From NCBI GenBank assembly GCA_902461475.1, contig CABPXX010000054.1, forward strand, positions 1-7,713: a DNA stretch of 7,713 bases. Direction: 5' to 3'. This DNA is from an uncultured Eubacteriales bacterium (GTDB lineage: Bacteria; Bacillota; Clostridia; Oscillospirales; Oscillospiraceae). The stretch's first letter is position 1; every line of letters starts with the position of its first letter. Below the pieces are notes generated by a model. The model was not told the origin of the DNA, made no database searches, and saw only the letters and a program-made list of their open reading frames with translations. This document shows positions 1 to 5,550 of this stretch, piece after piece. The translations under genes were made by a program, and so were the position numbers.

Positions 1-314
1 GCCACCTCCTGGTCGGCGGCGGTCATGCCGGTGCGGATGTCGCAGACAAAGATGATCACCGTGGCCGACTCAATGGCAATCTCCGCCTGGAGACGCATAA
101 AGGACAGAATCTCGTTGTCGGTGCCGGGCTCAATGCCGCCGGTATCCACCAGATCGAAGGTGCGGCCCAGCCACTCGGCCTGGGCGTAGAGGCGGTCGCG
201 GGTGACGCCGGGGGTGTCTTCCACGATGGACAGGCGCTTTCCCGTCAGCTTATTAAACAGCATGGACTTACCCACGTTGGGGCGGCCCACAATGGCCACC
301 AATGGTCTCGCCAT
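1..314 (-). CDS. der: GTPase Der (EngA), N-terminal part, cut by window edge
   Basis: Der is a tandem-domain GTPase needed for assembly of the 50S ribosomal subunit. Only the first 104 codons of a protein usually near 440 residues are visible; the rest lies beyond the left edge. The first G domain shows G1 GRPNVGKS at residues 10-17, the switch I/G2 segment TPGVTRDR at 34-41 and G3 DTGG at 57-60. The hydrophobic strand before the G4 region ([11 protein letters not shown], about 86-96) follows, but G4 itself is outside the window. Residue 18 is Met where many Der proteins have Thr. The ATG at 314 is preceded on the minus strand by AAGGAGGG (321-328) at a spacing of 6, which fixes the start. 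It has its own upstream region, separate from the rpmF unit. The family call is secure; the second G domain and KH-like domain are assumed. Confidence 0.96.
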   Translation of the reverse strand, partial: MARPLVAIVGRPNVGKSMLFNKLTGKRLSIVEDTPGVTRDRLYAQAEWLGRTFDLVDTGGIEPGTDNEILSFMRLQAEIAIESATVIIFVCDIRTGMTAADQEV

Positions 315-348
315 GAAAATCCCTCCTTACTCGAAAAGATCAGATTAT

Positions 349-376
349 TTTATATTGTTAAAAGTCAGTATATCAA
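349..376 (-). promoter_or_regulatory. Probable sigma-A promoter for der
   Basis: On the minus strand TTGATA (376-371) and TATAAA (354-349) are separated by 16 bases. An alternative -10, TAAAAT, sits two bases further downstream. The surrounding bases are strikingly AT-rich compared with the rest of the window. Transcription would begin near 342, about 28 bases before the der start codon. This is inferred from motif match and position only. Confidence 0.5.
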
Positions 377-446
377 ACTTCACAGACTATGAAAAGCAAA
401 TTTTGACAAAACCTGGCTTTTCAGCCCTTTCACCAGAAAAGTACGT

Positions 447-489
447 AAAAGAGGCTGTCGCAAAGCGCACTTTGCAACAGCCTCTTTTT
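447..489 (-). terminator. Intrinsic terminator after rpmF (bidirectional-looking hairpin)
   Basis: GAGGCTGT (451-458) pairs with ACAGCCTC (477-484). GCAAAG (460-465) pairs with CTTTGC (470-475) inside it, giving a long hairpin with a four-base loop. Flanking A447-450 and T485-489 extend the stem, so each strand reads a T-run after the stem. It lies 13 bases beyond the rpmF stop, so its likely job is ending the minus-strand yceD-rpmF transcript. The T-run in that direction is only four bases. Confidence 0.8.
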
Positions 490-501
490 CATCACAGGCG
501 A

Positions 502-681
502 TCACTCGCTCACAGTAACCTCACGACCATTGTAGGTCATGCAGTTCTTGCAGACGCGGTGAGGCAGGCGGACAGCACCGCACTTGGGGCAGGTGTTGAC
601 ACCGGGAGTCTCCAGCTTCCACACGGAGCTGCGACGCTTGTTTCTGCGCTGCTTGGATACTTTACTCTTAGGGACGGCCAT
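502..681 (-). CDS. rpmF: 50S ribosomal protein L32
   Basis: This 59-residue protein is a structural component of the large ribosomal subunit. The start [18 protein letters not shown] is the typical basic L32 N-terminus, followed by a zinc-ribbon with Cys pairs at C31-x2-C34 and C44-x2-C47 (CPKCG and CKNC). This is the zinc-binding form of L32 rather than the cysteine-less paralogue some bacteria keep for zinc starvation. The length fits the family (about 57-60 residues). The ATG at 681 is preceded by a TAAGGAGGT ribosome site (689-696 on the minus strand). The gene lies 47 bases downstream of yceD in the classic yceD-rpmF order and ahead of a terminator hairpin, so the two are almost certainly co-transcribed. 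Confidence 0.97.
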   Translation of the reverse strand: MAVPKSKVSKQRRNKRRSSVWKLETPGVNTCPKCGAVRLPHRVCKNCMTYNGREVTVSE

Positions 682-728
682 TTTGACACCTCCTTATCGG
701 TCAATGTCCGCAGACATAACATTACAAA

Positions 729-1232
729 TCATCCGTCCTGACCCAACAGCTGGGCCAGCTTGGACAGACGGGGATCAATCTCCTTCTTGCAACGGCAAGG
801 CTCATGGTTCAGGTCTGCACCGCAGCCCGGACACAGCCCCTTGCAGTCTGGAGAGCAGAGATTCTTCGTGTCCATATTCAGGAGGAACACGTCACCCAGC
901 AACTCCTCCAGATCCAGCTGCATCTCCCCATCCAGCAAAATGATATCATCATTTTCCTCGTCTTCCAATTCGGTAGCCAGCATGGACTCAAAGTCCACCG
1001 TCTTCTCTTTGGAAAAGGGTTGGGCGCAGCGGTCGCAAATGAGGGACAGGGTGGTTGCCATGCTGGCCTGGAGCAACAGCACCCCCGCCATATTCCGCAC
1101 TCTGCCTTCCACAGTGACAGGTTGGGATACAGGGTGGCCTCCGTTCCACTCCAGCTGAGTTAGGTCCATCTGGAAGGAAAACGGAAGGGTGGCGCCCGGC
1201 TGACGGGCAATTTGCTTCAAATCCAGTTTCAT
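729..1232 (-). CDS. yceD: YceD/DUF177 family protein, zinc-ribbon form
   Basis: DUF177 proteins are nearly always encoded directly before rpmF and have been linked to 23S rRNA accumulation and large-subunit biogenesis; the biochemical mechanism is not established. The 167-residue product starts MKLDLKQIARQPG. It has a CDRC pair (C66, C69), an acidic middle (ELEDEENDD, about 88-96) and a C-terminal cluster of six cysteines (C126, C130, C134, C137, C146, C148) in the pattern CSPDCKGLCPGCGADLN, typical of Firmicute members. The start at 1232 was chosen because the conserved family N-terminus begins there and GAGGTG lies just upstream. The reading frame stays open to about 1328, but that extension overlaps the promoter and is implausible. 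The gene is followed by rpmF after 47 bases. Confidence 0.93.
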   Translation of the reverse strand: MKLDLKQIARQPGATLPFSFQMDLTQLEWNGGHPVSQPVTVEGRVRNMAGVLLLQASMATTLSLICDRCAQPFSKEKTVDFESMLATELEDEENDDIILLDGEMQLDLEELLGDVFLLNMDTKNLCSPDCKGLCPGCGADLNHEPCRCKKEIDPRLSKLAQLLGQDG

Positions 1233-1262
1233 CGGCACACCTCGCATAACGACACAAATGGT

Positions 1263-1291
1263 ATTATACTCAAGAGTCTCCCACTTGTCAA
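1263..1291 (-). promoter_or_regulatory. Consensus sigma-A promoter for yceD-rpmF
   Basis: On the minus strand TTGACA (1291-1286) and TATAAT (1268-1263) are exact consensus hexamers 17 bases apart. The upstream stretch (about 1301-1322) reads as an A-rich run on this strand and could act as an UP element. The transcript would start near 1256, leaving a leader of about 24 bases before the yceD start codon. Such a strong promoter suits a ribosomal-protein unit. Confidence 0.9.
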
Positions 1292-1334
1292 ATGGTTTCT
1301 TGATTTTTTCTCTCTTTTTTTTCACCAAAAATCA

Positions 1335-1343
1335 TGGTACACT
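1335..1343 (+). promoter_or_regulatory. Possible extended -10 promoter for the RluA gene
   Basis: TGGTACACT has the extended -10 layout (TG, one base, then a -10-like TACACT at 1338-1343). No good -35 lies at the right distance; the upstream bases are a T-run. Transcription would begin near 1350 and give a 30-base leader. It is back to back with the yceD promoter. The call rests on position and a weak motif. Confidence 0.35.
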
Positions 1344-1379
1344 GGTGGCAGTATCTTGACAGTCCAGGAGTGATGGTGA

Positions 1380-2366
1380 TTGAAGGAATTTACCATTGGA
1401 AAAAATGACGCCGGGCAGCGGTTGGACCGCTGGCTGGCCAAGACCGTGCCCCTCCTCCCCGCCCCGTTGGCCCAGAAGTACATCCGCCTCAAGCGGGTCA
1501 AGCGCAACGGCAAGGGTTCCAAGCGGGATGTGCGCCTGGAAGTGGGGGACGTATTACAATTATACATCAACGATGAGTTTTTTCAAACCCCAAATCGGGA
1601 AAATGCGTTTCTCTCCGTGTTCAAGCCCCAGCTGGACATTGTCTATGAGGACGAGCACATTCTCCTTTTAAACAAGCGCCCGGGTATGGTGGTGCATCCC
1701 GACGACCAGGAGCGGGTGAATACACTGCTGACCCACATCCAGGCCTACCTCTATCATAAGAAGGAGTGGTCCCCCTACTGGGAGAACTCCTTTGCCCCCG
1801 CCCTGTGCAACCGCATTGACCGCAACACCGGGGGCATCGTCATTGCCGCCAAGACCGCCGAGGCGCTGCGCATCATGAACCAGAAGATCAAGGACCGGGA
1901 GCTCACCAAACTGTACCTGTGTGTCATCCGGGGTGAGATGCGCCCCCGAAAGGGCGAGCTGAAGGGCTTTATCCTCAAGGATGAGAACAAGTCCCAAGTG
2001 AAGGTGTACGACCACCCGGTCCCCGGGGGCAAAACCGCCCTTACCTTATATAATACCCTGGCAACCGAGGGCGGGCTGTCCCTGGTGGAGTGCGATCTCA
2101 TCACCGGGCGCACCCACCAGATCCGGGCCCAGTTCGCCGCCGCTGGGCACCCCCTGCTGGGGGACGGCAAGTATGGCCGGGAGCGGGACAACCGCCAGTT
2201 TGGCCGCAGCTATCAGGCCCTGTACTCCTACAAACTGCGCTTTGAGTTTACCACCGATGGAGGTTGCCTTTCCCATCTCAACGGCATGGAGTGGACGGTG
2301 CGGGACATCGACTTCGTCCCCCAGTATTTCCCCAAATTTTCCGCCCAATGGTCGCCCCAGGATTGA
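1380..2366 (+). CDS. RluA-family pseudouridine synthase
   Basis: The enzyme isomerises specific uridines in RNA, most likely 23S rRNA, to pseudouridine. The 328 residues begin with an S4 RNA-binding domain (about 10-65, RLDRWLAK through GDVLQLYIND) followed by the RluA catalytic domain. The catalytic motif is CNRIDRNTGG (143-152), with the nucleophilic aspartate at D147; most RluA proteins read HRLDxxTSG here. A second conserved block, TGRTHQIRAQ (242-251), is followed by GHPLLGDGKYG. The start is TTG at 1380: the preceding in-frame codon is a stop (TGA, 1377-1379), and AGGAG (1366-1370) lies 9 bases upstream. The exact target uridine, and so the RluB/C/D-type name, cannot be assigned. It is probably monocistronic, ending in a terminator before the pot operon. 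Confidence 0.93.
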   Translation: MKEFTIGKNDAGQRLDRWLAKTVPLLPAPLAQKYIRLKRVKRNGKGSKRDVRLEVGDVLQLYINDEFFQTPNRENAFLSVFKPQLDIVYEDEHILLLNKRPGMVVHPDDQERVNTLLTHIQAYLYHKKEWSPYWENSFAPALCNRIDRNTGGIVIAAKTAEALRIMNQKIKDRELTKLYLCVIRGEMRPRKGELKGFILKDENKSQVKVYDHPVPGGKTALTLYNTLATEGGLSLVECDLITGRTHQIRAQFAAAGHPLLGDGKYGRERDNRQFGRSYQALYSYKLRFEFTTDGGCLSHLNGMEWTVRDIDFVPQYFPKFSAQWSPQD

Positions 2367-2384
2367 GTTTCCACATTCCGCCAT

Positions 2385-2395
2385 CCCCCCCCCCC
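2385..2395 (+). repeat. 11-base cytosine homopolymer
   Basis: Eleven consecutive C residues begin 19 bases after the RluA stop codon and run straight into GGG at the foot of the terminator stem. It is non-coding. Runs like this are prone to replication slippage and to sequencing or assembly length errors. Confidence 0.9.
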
Positions 2396-2423
2396 GGGCC
2401 GCCCCTGGGCCGGCCTGTTTTTT
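2395..2423 (+). terminator. Intrinsic terminator after the RluA gene
   Basis: CGGGCCG (2395-2401) pairs with CGGCCTG (2411-2417), including one G-U pair, around a nine-base GC-rich loop. A run of six T follows at 2418-2423. It separates the RluA transcript from the pot promoter that begins about 20 bases later. Confidence 0.75.
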
Positions 2424-2440
2424 GACCGGAAATGGGGCTG

Positions 2441-2487
2441 TTTTTTTCAAAAAAATGATTGACATTTCTCCATCGACATAATATAGT
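2441..2487 (+). promoter_or_regulatory. Sigma-A promoter of potABCD with A/T-tract UP element
   Basis: TTGACA (2459-2464) is an exact -35 and TATAGT (2482-2487) a near-consensus -10, with 17 bases between. Directly upstream, seven T (2441-2447), one C and seven A (2449-2455) form a perfect A/T inverted repeat where an UP element would bind the RNA polymerase alpha subunit. Transcription should begin near 2494. No repressor gene for polyamine control is visible nearby. Confidence 0.88.
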
Positions 2488-2493
2488 GTAACT

Positions 2494-2607
2494 CGCTATC
2501 CGTGAAACCCCGGGCCCAAATTGGGCTGTCCGCTGGAGGGCACTGGCCGGGACAAATATCGAGGGAGCTGACATTTTAGAAACAACCATAGAAATGAGGG
2601 AGGACAC
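2494..2607 (+). promoter_or_regulatory. Leader of potABCD mRNA, about 110 bases, possibly structured
   Basis: Between the inferred transcription start and the potA start codon lie about 110 bases without a coding sequence. GCCCAAATTGGGC (2514-2526) can form a small hairpin. CCCGG (2509-2513) can pair with CCGGG (2547-2551) to enclose it and the segment to its right. A second purine-rich ribosome-site-like run, GAGGGAG (2561-2567), lies well upstream of the true potA site. I recognise no known riboswitch class. The structure is inferred by eye and was not folded computationally. Confidence 0.35.
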
Positions 2608-3798
2608 ATGTCCAAGGAGCTGATCCGCCTGAAAGACTGCGTCATGGCCTACGACGATGGCGTGGTATTGGACCACATCAACCTGTATATCAATGATAAA
2701 GAGTTCCTCACGCTGCTGGGTCCCAGTGGGTGCGGCAAGACAACCACGCTTCGTATCATCGGCGGGTTTCTTACGCCTACCTCTGGGGATGTTTTATTTG
2801 ACGGCGTGAGGATTAATCATGTCCCGCCCCACAAGCGGGAAGTGAATACCGTATTTCAGAAATACGCCCTGTTTCCCCACCTGAATGTATATGAAAACGT
2901 AGCTTTTGGCCTGCGTCTGGGTAAAACCGTCACCAATGTGGTGAATGGCAAGTCCACCGCCAAGAAGGTGAAGATTCCCGAAAAGGAGATTCACCAGCGG
3001 GTGATGGAAATGCTAGAGATCGTCAACCTCAAGGGCTTTGAAAAGCGCTCCATCTCCGCCCTCTCCGGCGGTCAGCAGCAGCGTGTGGCCATCGCCCGGG
3101 CCCTGGTCAACCAGCCCAAGGTGCTGCTGTTGGACGAGCCCCTGGGTGCTCTGGACATGCGCCTGCGCAAGGACATGCAAAACGAGCTCAAGCGCATCCA
3201 GCAGGAGATGGGCATCACCTTCATCTACGTCACCCACGACCAGGAGGAAGCTCTGGCCATGAGCGACACGGTGGTGGTCATGGACGGCGGCCGCATCCAG
3301 CAGATCGGCACCCCGGAGGACATCTACAACGAGCCCAAAAACGCCTTCGTGGCCGACTTCATCGGTGAGTCCAACATCATCGACGGCATCATGCGCTCCG
3401 ACGAGGTGGTGGAGATCTTCAACCGGAAGTTCCGCTGCCTGGACAAGGGCTTTGACAAGGATGAGCCGGTGGACGTGGTCATCCGCCCCGAGGACGTGGA
3501 CATTGTGGCGGAGAACCAGGGCCAGCTCAAGGGCACCGTCACCTCTGTGACCTTCAAAGGTGTCCACTACGACACCATCGTGGACTTCTATGGCTTTAAG
3601 TGGCTCATTCAGACCACGGAATACCACCCCGTGGGCACCGTTATCGGCATCCACCTGGACCCCGACTGCATCCACGTGATGAAAAAGAGCGAGTACTCCG
3701 GCATGTTCGGAGACTACTCCTCCTACTCCGAGGAATACGAAGAGATCGGCGATGCGGACTATGAGCCCGAGGAGGAGGAGAACGGGCATGAAGAATAA
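2608..3798 (+). CDS. potA: Spermidine/putrescine ABC transporter, ATPase PotA
   Basis: PotA hydrolyses ATP on the inner face of the membrane to drive polyamine import through PotB and PotC. All ABC motifs are present: Walker A GPSGCGKT (38-45), Q-loop Q84, signature LSGGQ (152-156), Walker B with D176 and E177, and H-loop H210. A TOBE-type C-terminal domain follows from about 250 (FIGESNII) to 360. Two features are unusual. Between NVAFGLR and RVMEML there is a lysine-rich stretch about 16 residues longer than I recall for E. coli PotA. The last 36 residues (361-396) form a tail with 15 Asp/Glu, several Tyr and no Lys or Arg. The protein is 396 residues; PotA is usually about 350-380. GAGGGAGG (2596-2603) precedes the ATG by 4 bases. 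It is the first gene of potABCD and overlaps potB by 11 bases. Confidence 0.95.
   Translation: MSKELIRLKDCVMAYDDGVVLDHINLYINDKEFLTLLGPSGCGKTTTLRIIGGFLTPTSGDVLFDGVRINHVPPHKREVNTVFQKYALFPHLNVYENVAFGLRLGKTVTNVVNGKSTAKKVKIPEKEIHQRVMEMLEIVNLKGFEKRSISALSGGQQQRVAIARALVNQPKVLLLDEPLGALDMRLRKDMQNELKRIQQEMGITFIYVTHDQEEALAMSDTVVVMDGGRIQQIGTPEDIYNEPKNAFVADFIGESNIIDGIMRSDEVVEIFNRKFRCLDKGFDKDEPVDVVIRPEDVDIVAENQGQLKGTVTSVTFKGVHYDTIVDFYGFKWLIQTTEYHPVGTVIGIHLDPDCIHVMKKSEYSGMFGDYSSYSEEYEEIGDADYEPEEEENGHEE
3770..3778 (+). promoter_or_regulatory. Ribosome binding site of potB inside the potA Glu codons
   Basis: The four consecutive GAG codons for the E388-E391 run at the PotA C-terminus create a GAGGAGG Shine-Dalgarno match, with the potB ATG about 9 bases downstream (3788). 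The same bases therefore encode the acidic tail and start the next gene, which couples translation of the two. Confidence 0.75.
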
Positions 3799-4642
3799 GC
3801 GTTCCCTCCTGGCTATCCCCTACGTGGGATGGATGGCCTTCTTTGTGGTGACCCCCATCATCATGGTGGTGATCTACGCCTTTACCACCGCCGACTTCTC
3901 CTTTACCGGGGAGAACTTCACCCGCATGGGCACCTTTACGGTGATTTTCACCCGCTCCTTCAAGCTGGCTATCATCGCCACCTTGGTTTGCCTGCTCATT
4001 GGCTATCCCCTGTCCTACGCCATGGCCAAAGAGGGAAAGAGCTTCCAGCGGGTGGCCATGCTTCTCATCATGCTGCCCATGTGGGTCAACTTCCTGCTGC
4101 GCACCTACTCCATGATGTCCATCATGGAAAACAACGGTCTCATCAACCAGTTTTTTGCTGCCGTTGGCCTGTTTGATCTCATCAACAACCTCTTTGGCAC
4201 AGACATTCACTATTTCAAGATGATCGGCACCCAGGGCGCTGTGGTGGTGGGTATGGTGTACAACTACCTGCCCTTTATGGTGCTGCCCATCTATTCCACC
4301 CTCATCAAAATGGACAACACCCTGCTGGAGGCCGCCCAGGACTTGGGGGCCGACACTGCCACAGTGTTCCGCAAGGTCATCCTGCCCCTGTCCCTGCCCG
4401 GCATTCTCTCCGGCGTGACCATGGTGTTCGTCCCCTCCGTGTCCACCTTCGCCATCTCCCGGCTGTTGGGCGGCGGCATCCAGATGCTGCTGGGCGACCT
4501 CATTGAACAGCAGTTCTTGGGCGGCGCCTATAACCCACACCTGGGCTCGGCCATCGCCCTGGTGATGATGGTCATTGTGGTGGCCTGTATGTGGATTATG
4601 AATCGCTTCGGTGAGGGCGAAGAACAGGCGGTGATGCTATGA
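3788..4642 (+). CDS. potB: Spermidine/putrescine ABC transporter permease PotB
   Basis: PotB is one of two integral membrane halves of the polyamine import channel. The 284-residue protein has about six predicted membrane segments (roughly 8-31, 57-80, 88-110, 147-172, 198-222, 253-272). The cytoplasmic EAA loop, [20 protein letters not shown], begins at residue 181; this is where the ABC permease contacts PotA. The start is ATG at 3788 ([12 protein letters not shown]), with the ribosome site in the end of potA; an upstream in-frame extension would read through potA in another frame and is not credible. The loop before membrane segment 4 (about 128-148, with LFGT) seems some ten residues longer than in E. 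coli PotB, judged from memory. Its TGA stop overlaps the potC ATG in an ATGA. Confidence 0.94.
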   Translation: MKNKRSLLAIPYVGWMAFFVVTPIIMVVIYAFTTADFSFTGENFTRMGTFTVIFTRSFKLAIIATLVCLLIGYPLSYAMAKEGKSFQRVAMLLIMLPMWVNFLLRTYSMMSIMENNGLINQFFAAVGLFDLINNLFGTDIHYFKMIGTQGAVVVGMVYNYLPFMVLPIYSTLIKMDNTLLEAAQDLGADTATVFRKVILPLSLPGILSGVTMVFVPSVSTFAISRLLGGGIQMLLGDLIEQQFLGGAYNPHLGSAIALVMMVIVVACMWIMNRFGEGEEQAVML

Positions 4643-5526
4643 GTCTGAACAAGAAAAACAGCCTGGGCAACCGCGTCCTCATCGGTGTGGTGTTCTTCTT
4701 CCTCTATGCCCCCATTTTGCTGCTCATTTTCTACTCCTTCAACGCCGCAGACTCCAGCGTGGTCTGGAAGGGCTTCTCCCTGCGGTGGTATGCCAAGCTG
4801 TTCCAAAATCAGCTGATCATCAAGAGCGTGTACAACACCCTGCTGGTGTCGGTGCTGGCCACCCTCATTGCCACGGTGGTGGGCACCCTCAGCGCCATTG
4901 GCCTGTACTCCATGCGCCGCAAGTTCCGGGAGCCCCTGCTCACCATCAACAACATCCCCATGATGAACGCCGACATCGTCACCGGCGTGGCCATGTGCCT
5001 GTTCTTTGTGGCCGCCCTCAGCGGCTGGAACTACCTGGCCTCCCACTATCGGCTCATCATCGACCTCTTCGGCACTCAGTACCGGGTCACCTTCCACCAG
5101 CTATCTTTGGGCTTTGGCACCCTGCTCATCGCCCACATCACCTTTAACATCCCCTATGTCATCCTCTCCGTGGCCCCCAAGCTGCGGCAGATGGACAAAA
5201 ACCTGGTGGACGCCGCCCAGGACCTGGGCTGCACCTGGCCCCAGGCCTTCTTTAAGGTGATTTTGCCGGAGATCATGCCCGGTATTGTCTCCGGTGCCCT
5301 CATCGCCTTCACCATGAGTGTGGACGACTTCGTCATCTCCTACTTCACCGCCGGCTCCTCCACCTCCACCCTGGCCATGCAGATCTACTCTATGACCAAA
5401 AAGGGTGTCACCCCGGAGATCAACGCCGTGTCCACCATCCTCTTCGGGGTGGTGCTGGTGCTGCTGATCATCGTCAACGTCCGGGAGATTCGAGCGGAGA
5501 AGGCCGCTGCCAAGCGGGTCTATTGA
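4639..5526 (+). CDS. potC: Spermidine/putrescine ABC transporter permease PotC
   Basis: PotC is the second channel subunit and pairs with PotB. The 295 residues carry about six membrane segments (roughly 13-34, 67-90, 105-130, 157-181, 208-235, 262-282). The EAA-type loop, DAAQDLGCTWPQAFFKVILP, starts at 191. SVDDFVISYF (227-236) and the IYSMTKKGVTPEINA segment (249-263) closely match PotC proteins. The region between membrane segments 3 and 4 (about 126-155, SGWNYLASHYRLII then LFGT) appears some 20-25 residues longer than in E. coli PotC; this is a comparison from memory. The ATG at 4639 overlaps the potB stop. Only AGGCGG (4626-4631) serves as an upstream ribosome site, so translation probably relies on coupling with potB. 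Confidence 0.95.
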   Translation: MSLNKKNSLGNRVLIGVVFFFLYAPILLLIFYSFNAADSSVVWKGFSLRWYAKLFQNQLIIKSVYNTLLVSVLATLIATVVGTLSAIGLYSMRRKFREPLLTINNIPMMNADIVTGVAMCLFFVAALSGWNYLASHYRLIIDLFGTQYRVTFHQLSLGFGTLLIAHITFNIPYVILSVAPKLRQMDKNLVDAAQDLGCTWPQAFFKVILPEIMPGIVSGALIAFTMSVDDFVISYFTAGSSTSTLAMQIYSMTKKGVTPEINAVSTILFGVVLVLLIIVNVREIRAEKAAAKRVY

Positions 5527-5550
5527 TTTTCATTGAGGAGGAATGAACCT

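Noticed and set aside
403..430. Plus-strand promoter beginning with TTGACA at 403
   Set aside because: No -10 at 16-18 bases downstream and no plus-strand gene follows.
202..943. Plus-strand open frames over der, rpmF and yceD
   Set aside because: They cross a terminator hairpin and are antisense to clear conserved genes.
1233..1328. N-terminal extension of YceD to 1328
   Set aside because: The extension is Lys-rich and unlike the family, and it covers the consensus promoter; the family start and a ribosome site are at 1232.
1356..1361. TTGACA at 1356 as a promoter for the RluA gene
   Set aside because: Its -10 would fall at about 1379, on the start codon, and no -10-like sequence is there.
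1373..1408. ATG at 1373 opening an 11-codon frame across the RluA start
   Set aside because: Its spacing from AGGAG is only two bases and it stops at once; the TTG at 1380 has proper spacing and leads into the conserved S4 domain.
2494..2607. ykkC-type (guanidine/ppGpp) riboswitch in the pot leader
   Set aside because: GGGACAAA at 2549-2556 briefly resembles part of that motif, but the other conserved blocks are absent.
2594..2623. ATG at 2594 with a nine-codon frame overlapping the potA start
   Set aside because: No ribosome site at usable distance, and its codons are the potA Shine-Dalgarno sequence itself.
3013..4540. Long minus-strand open frames opposite potA and potB, rich in His/Gly/Asp/Val
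   Set aside because: They mirror GC-rich codons of the real genes, have no ribosome sites or family motifs, and overlap the pot operon fully.
5533..5550. Upstream TTG (5533) as the potD start
   Set aside because: It would place the AGGAGG ribosome site inside the gene and add charged residues before the lipoprotein signal; TTG at 5551 has ideal spacing.
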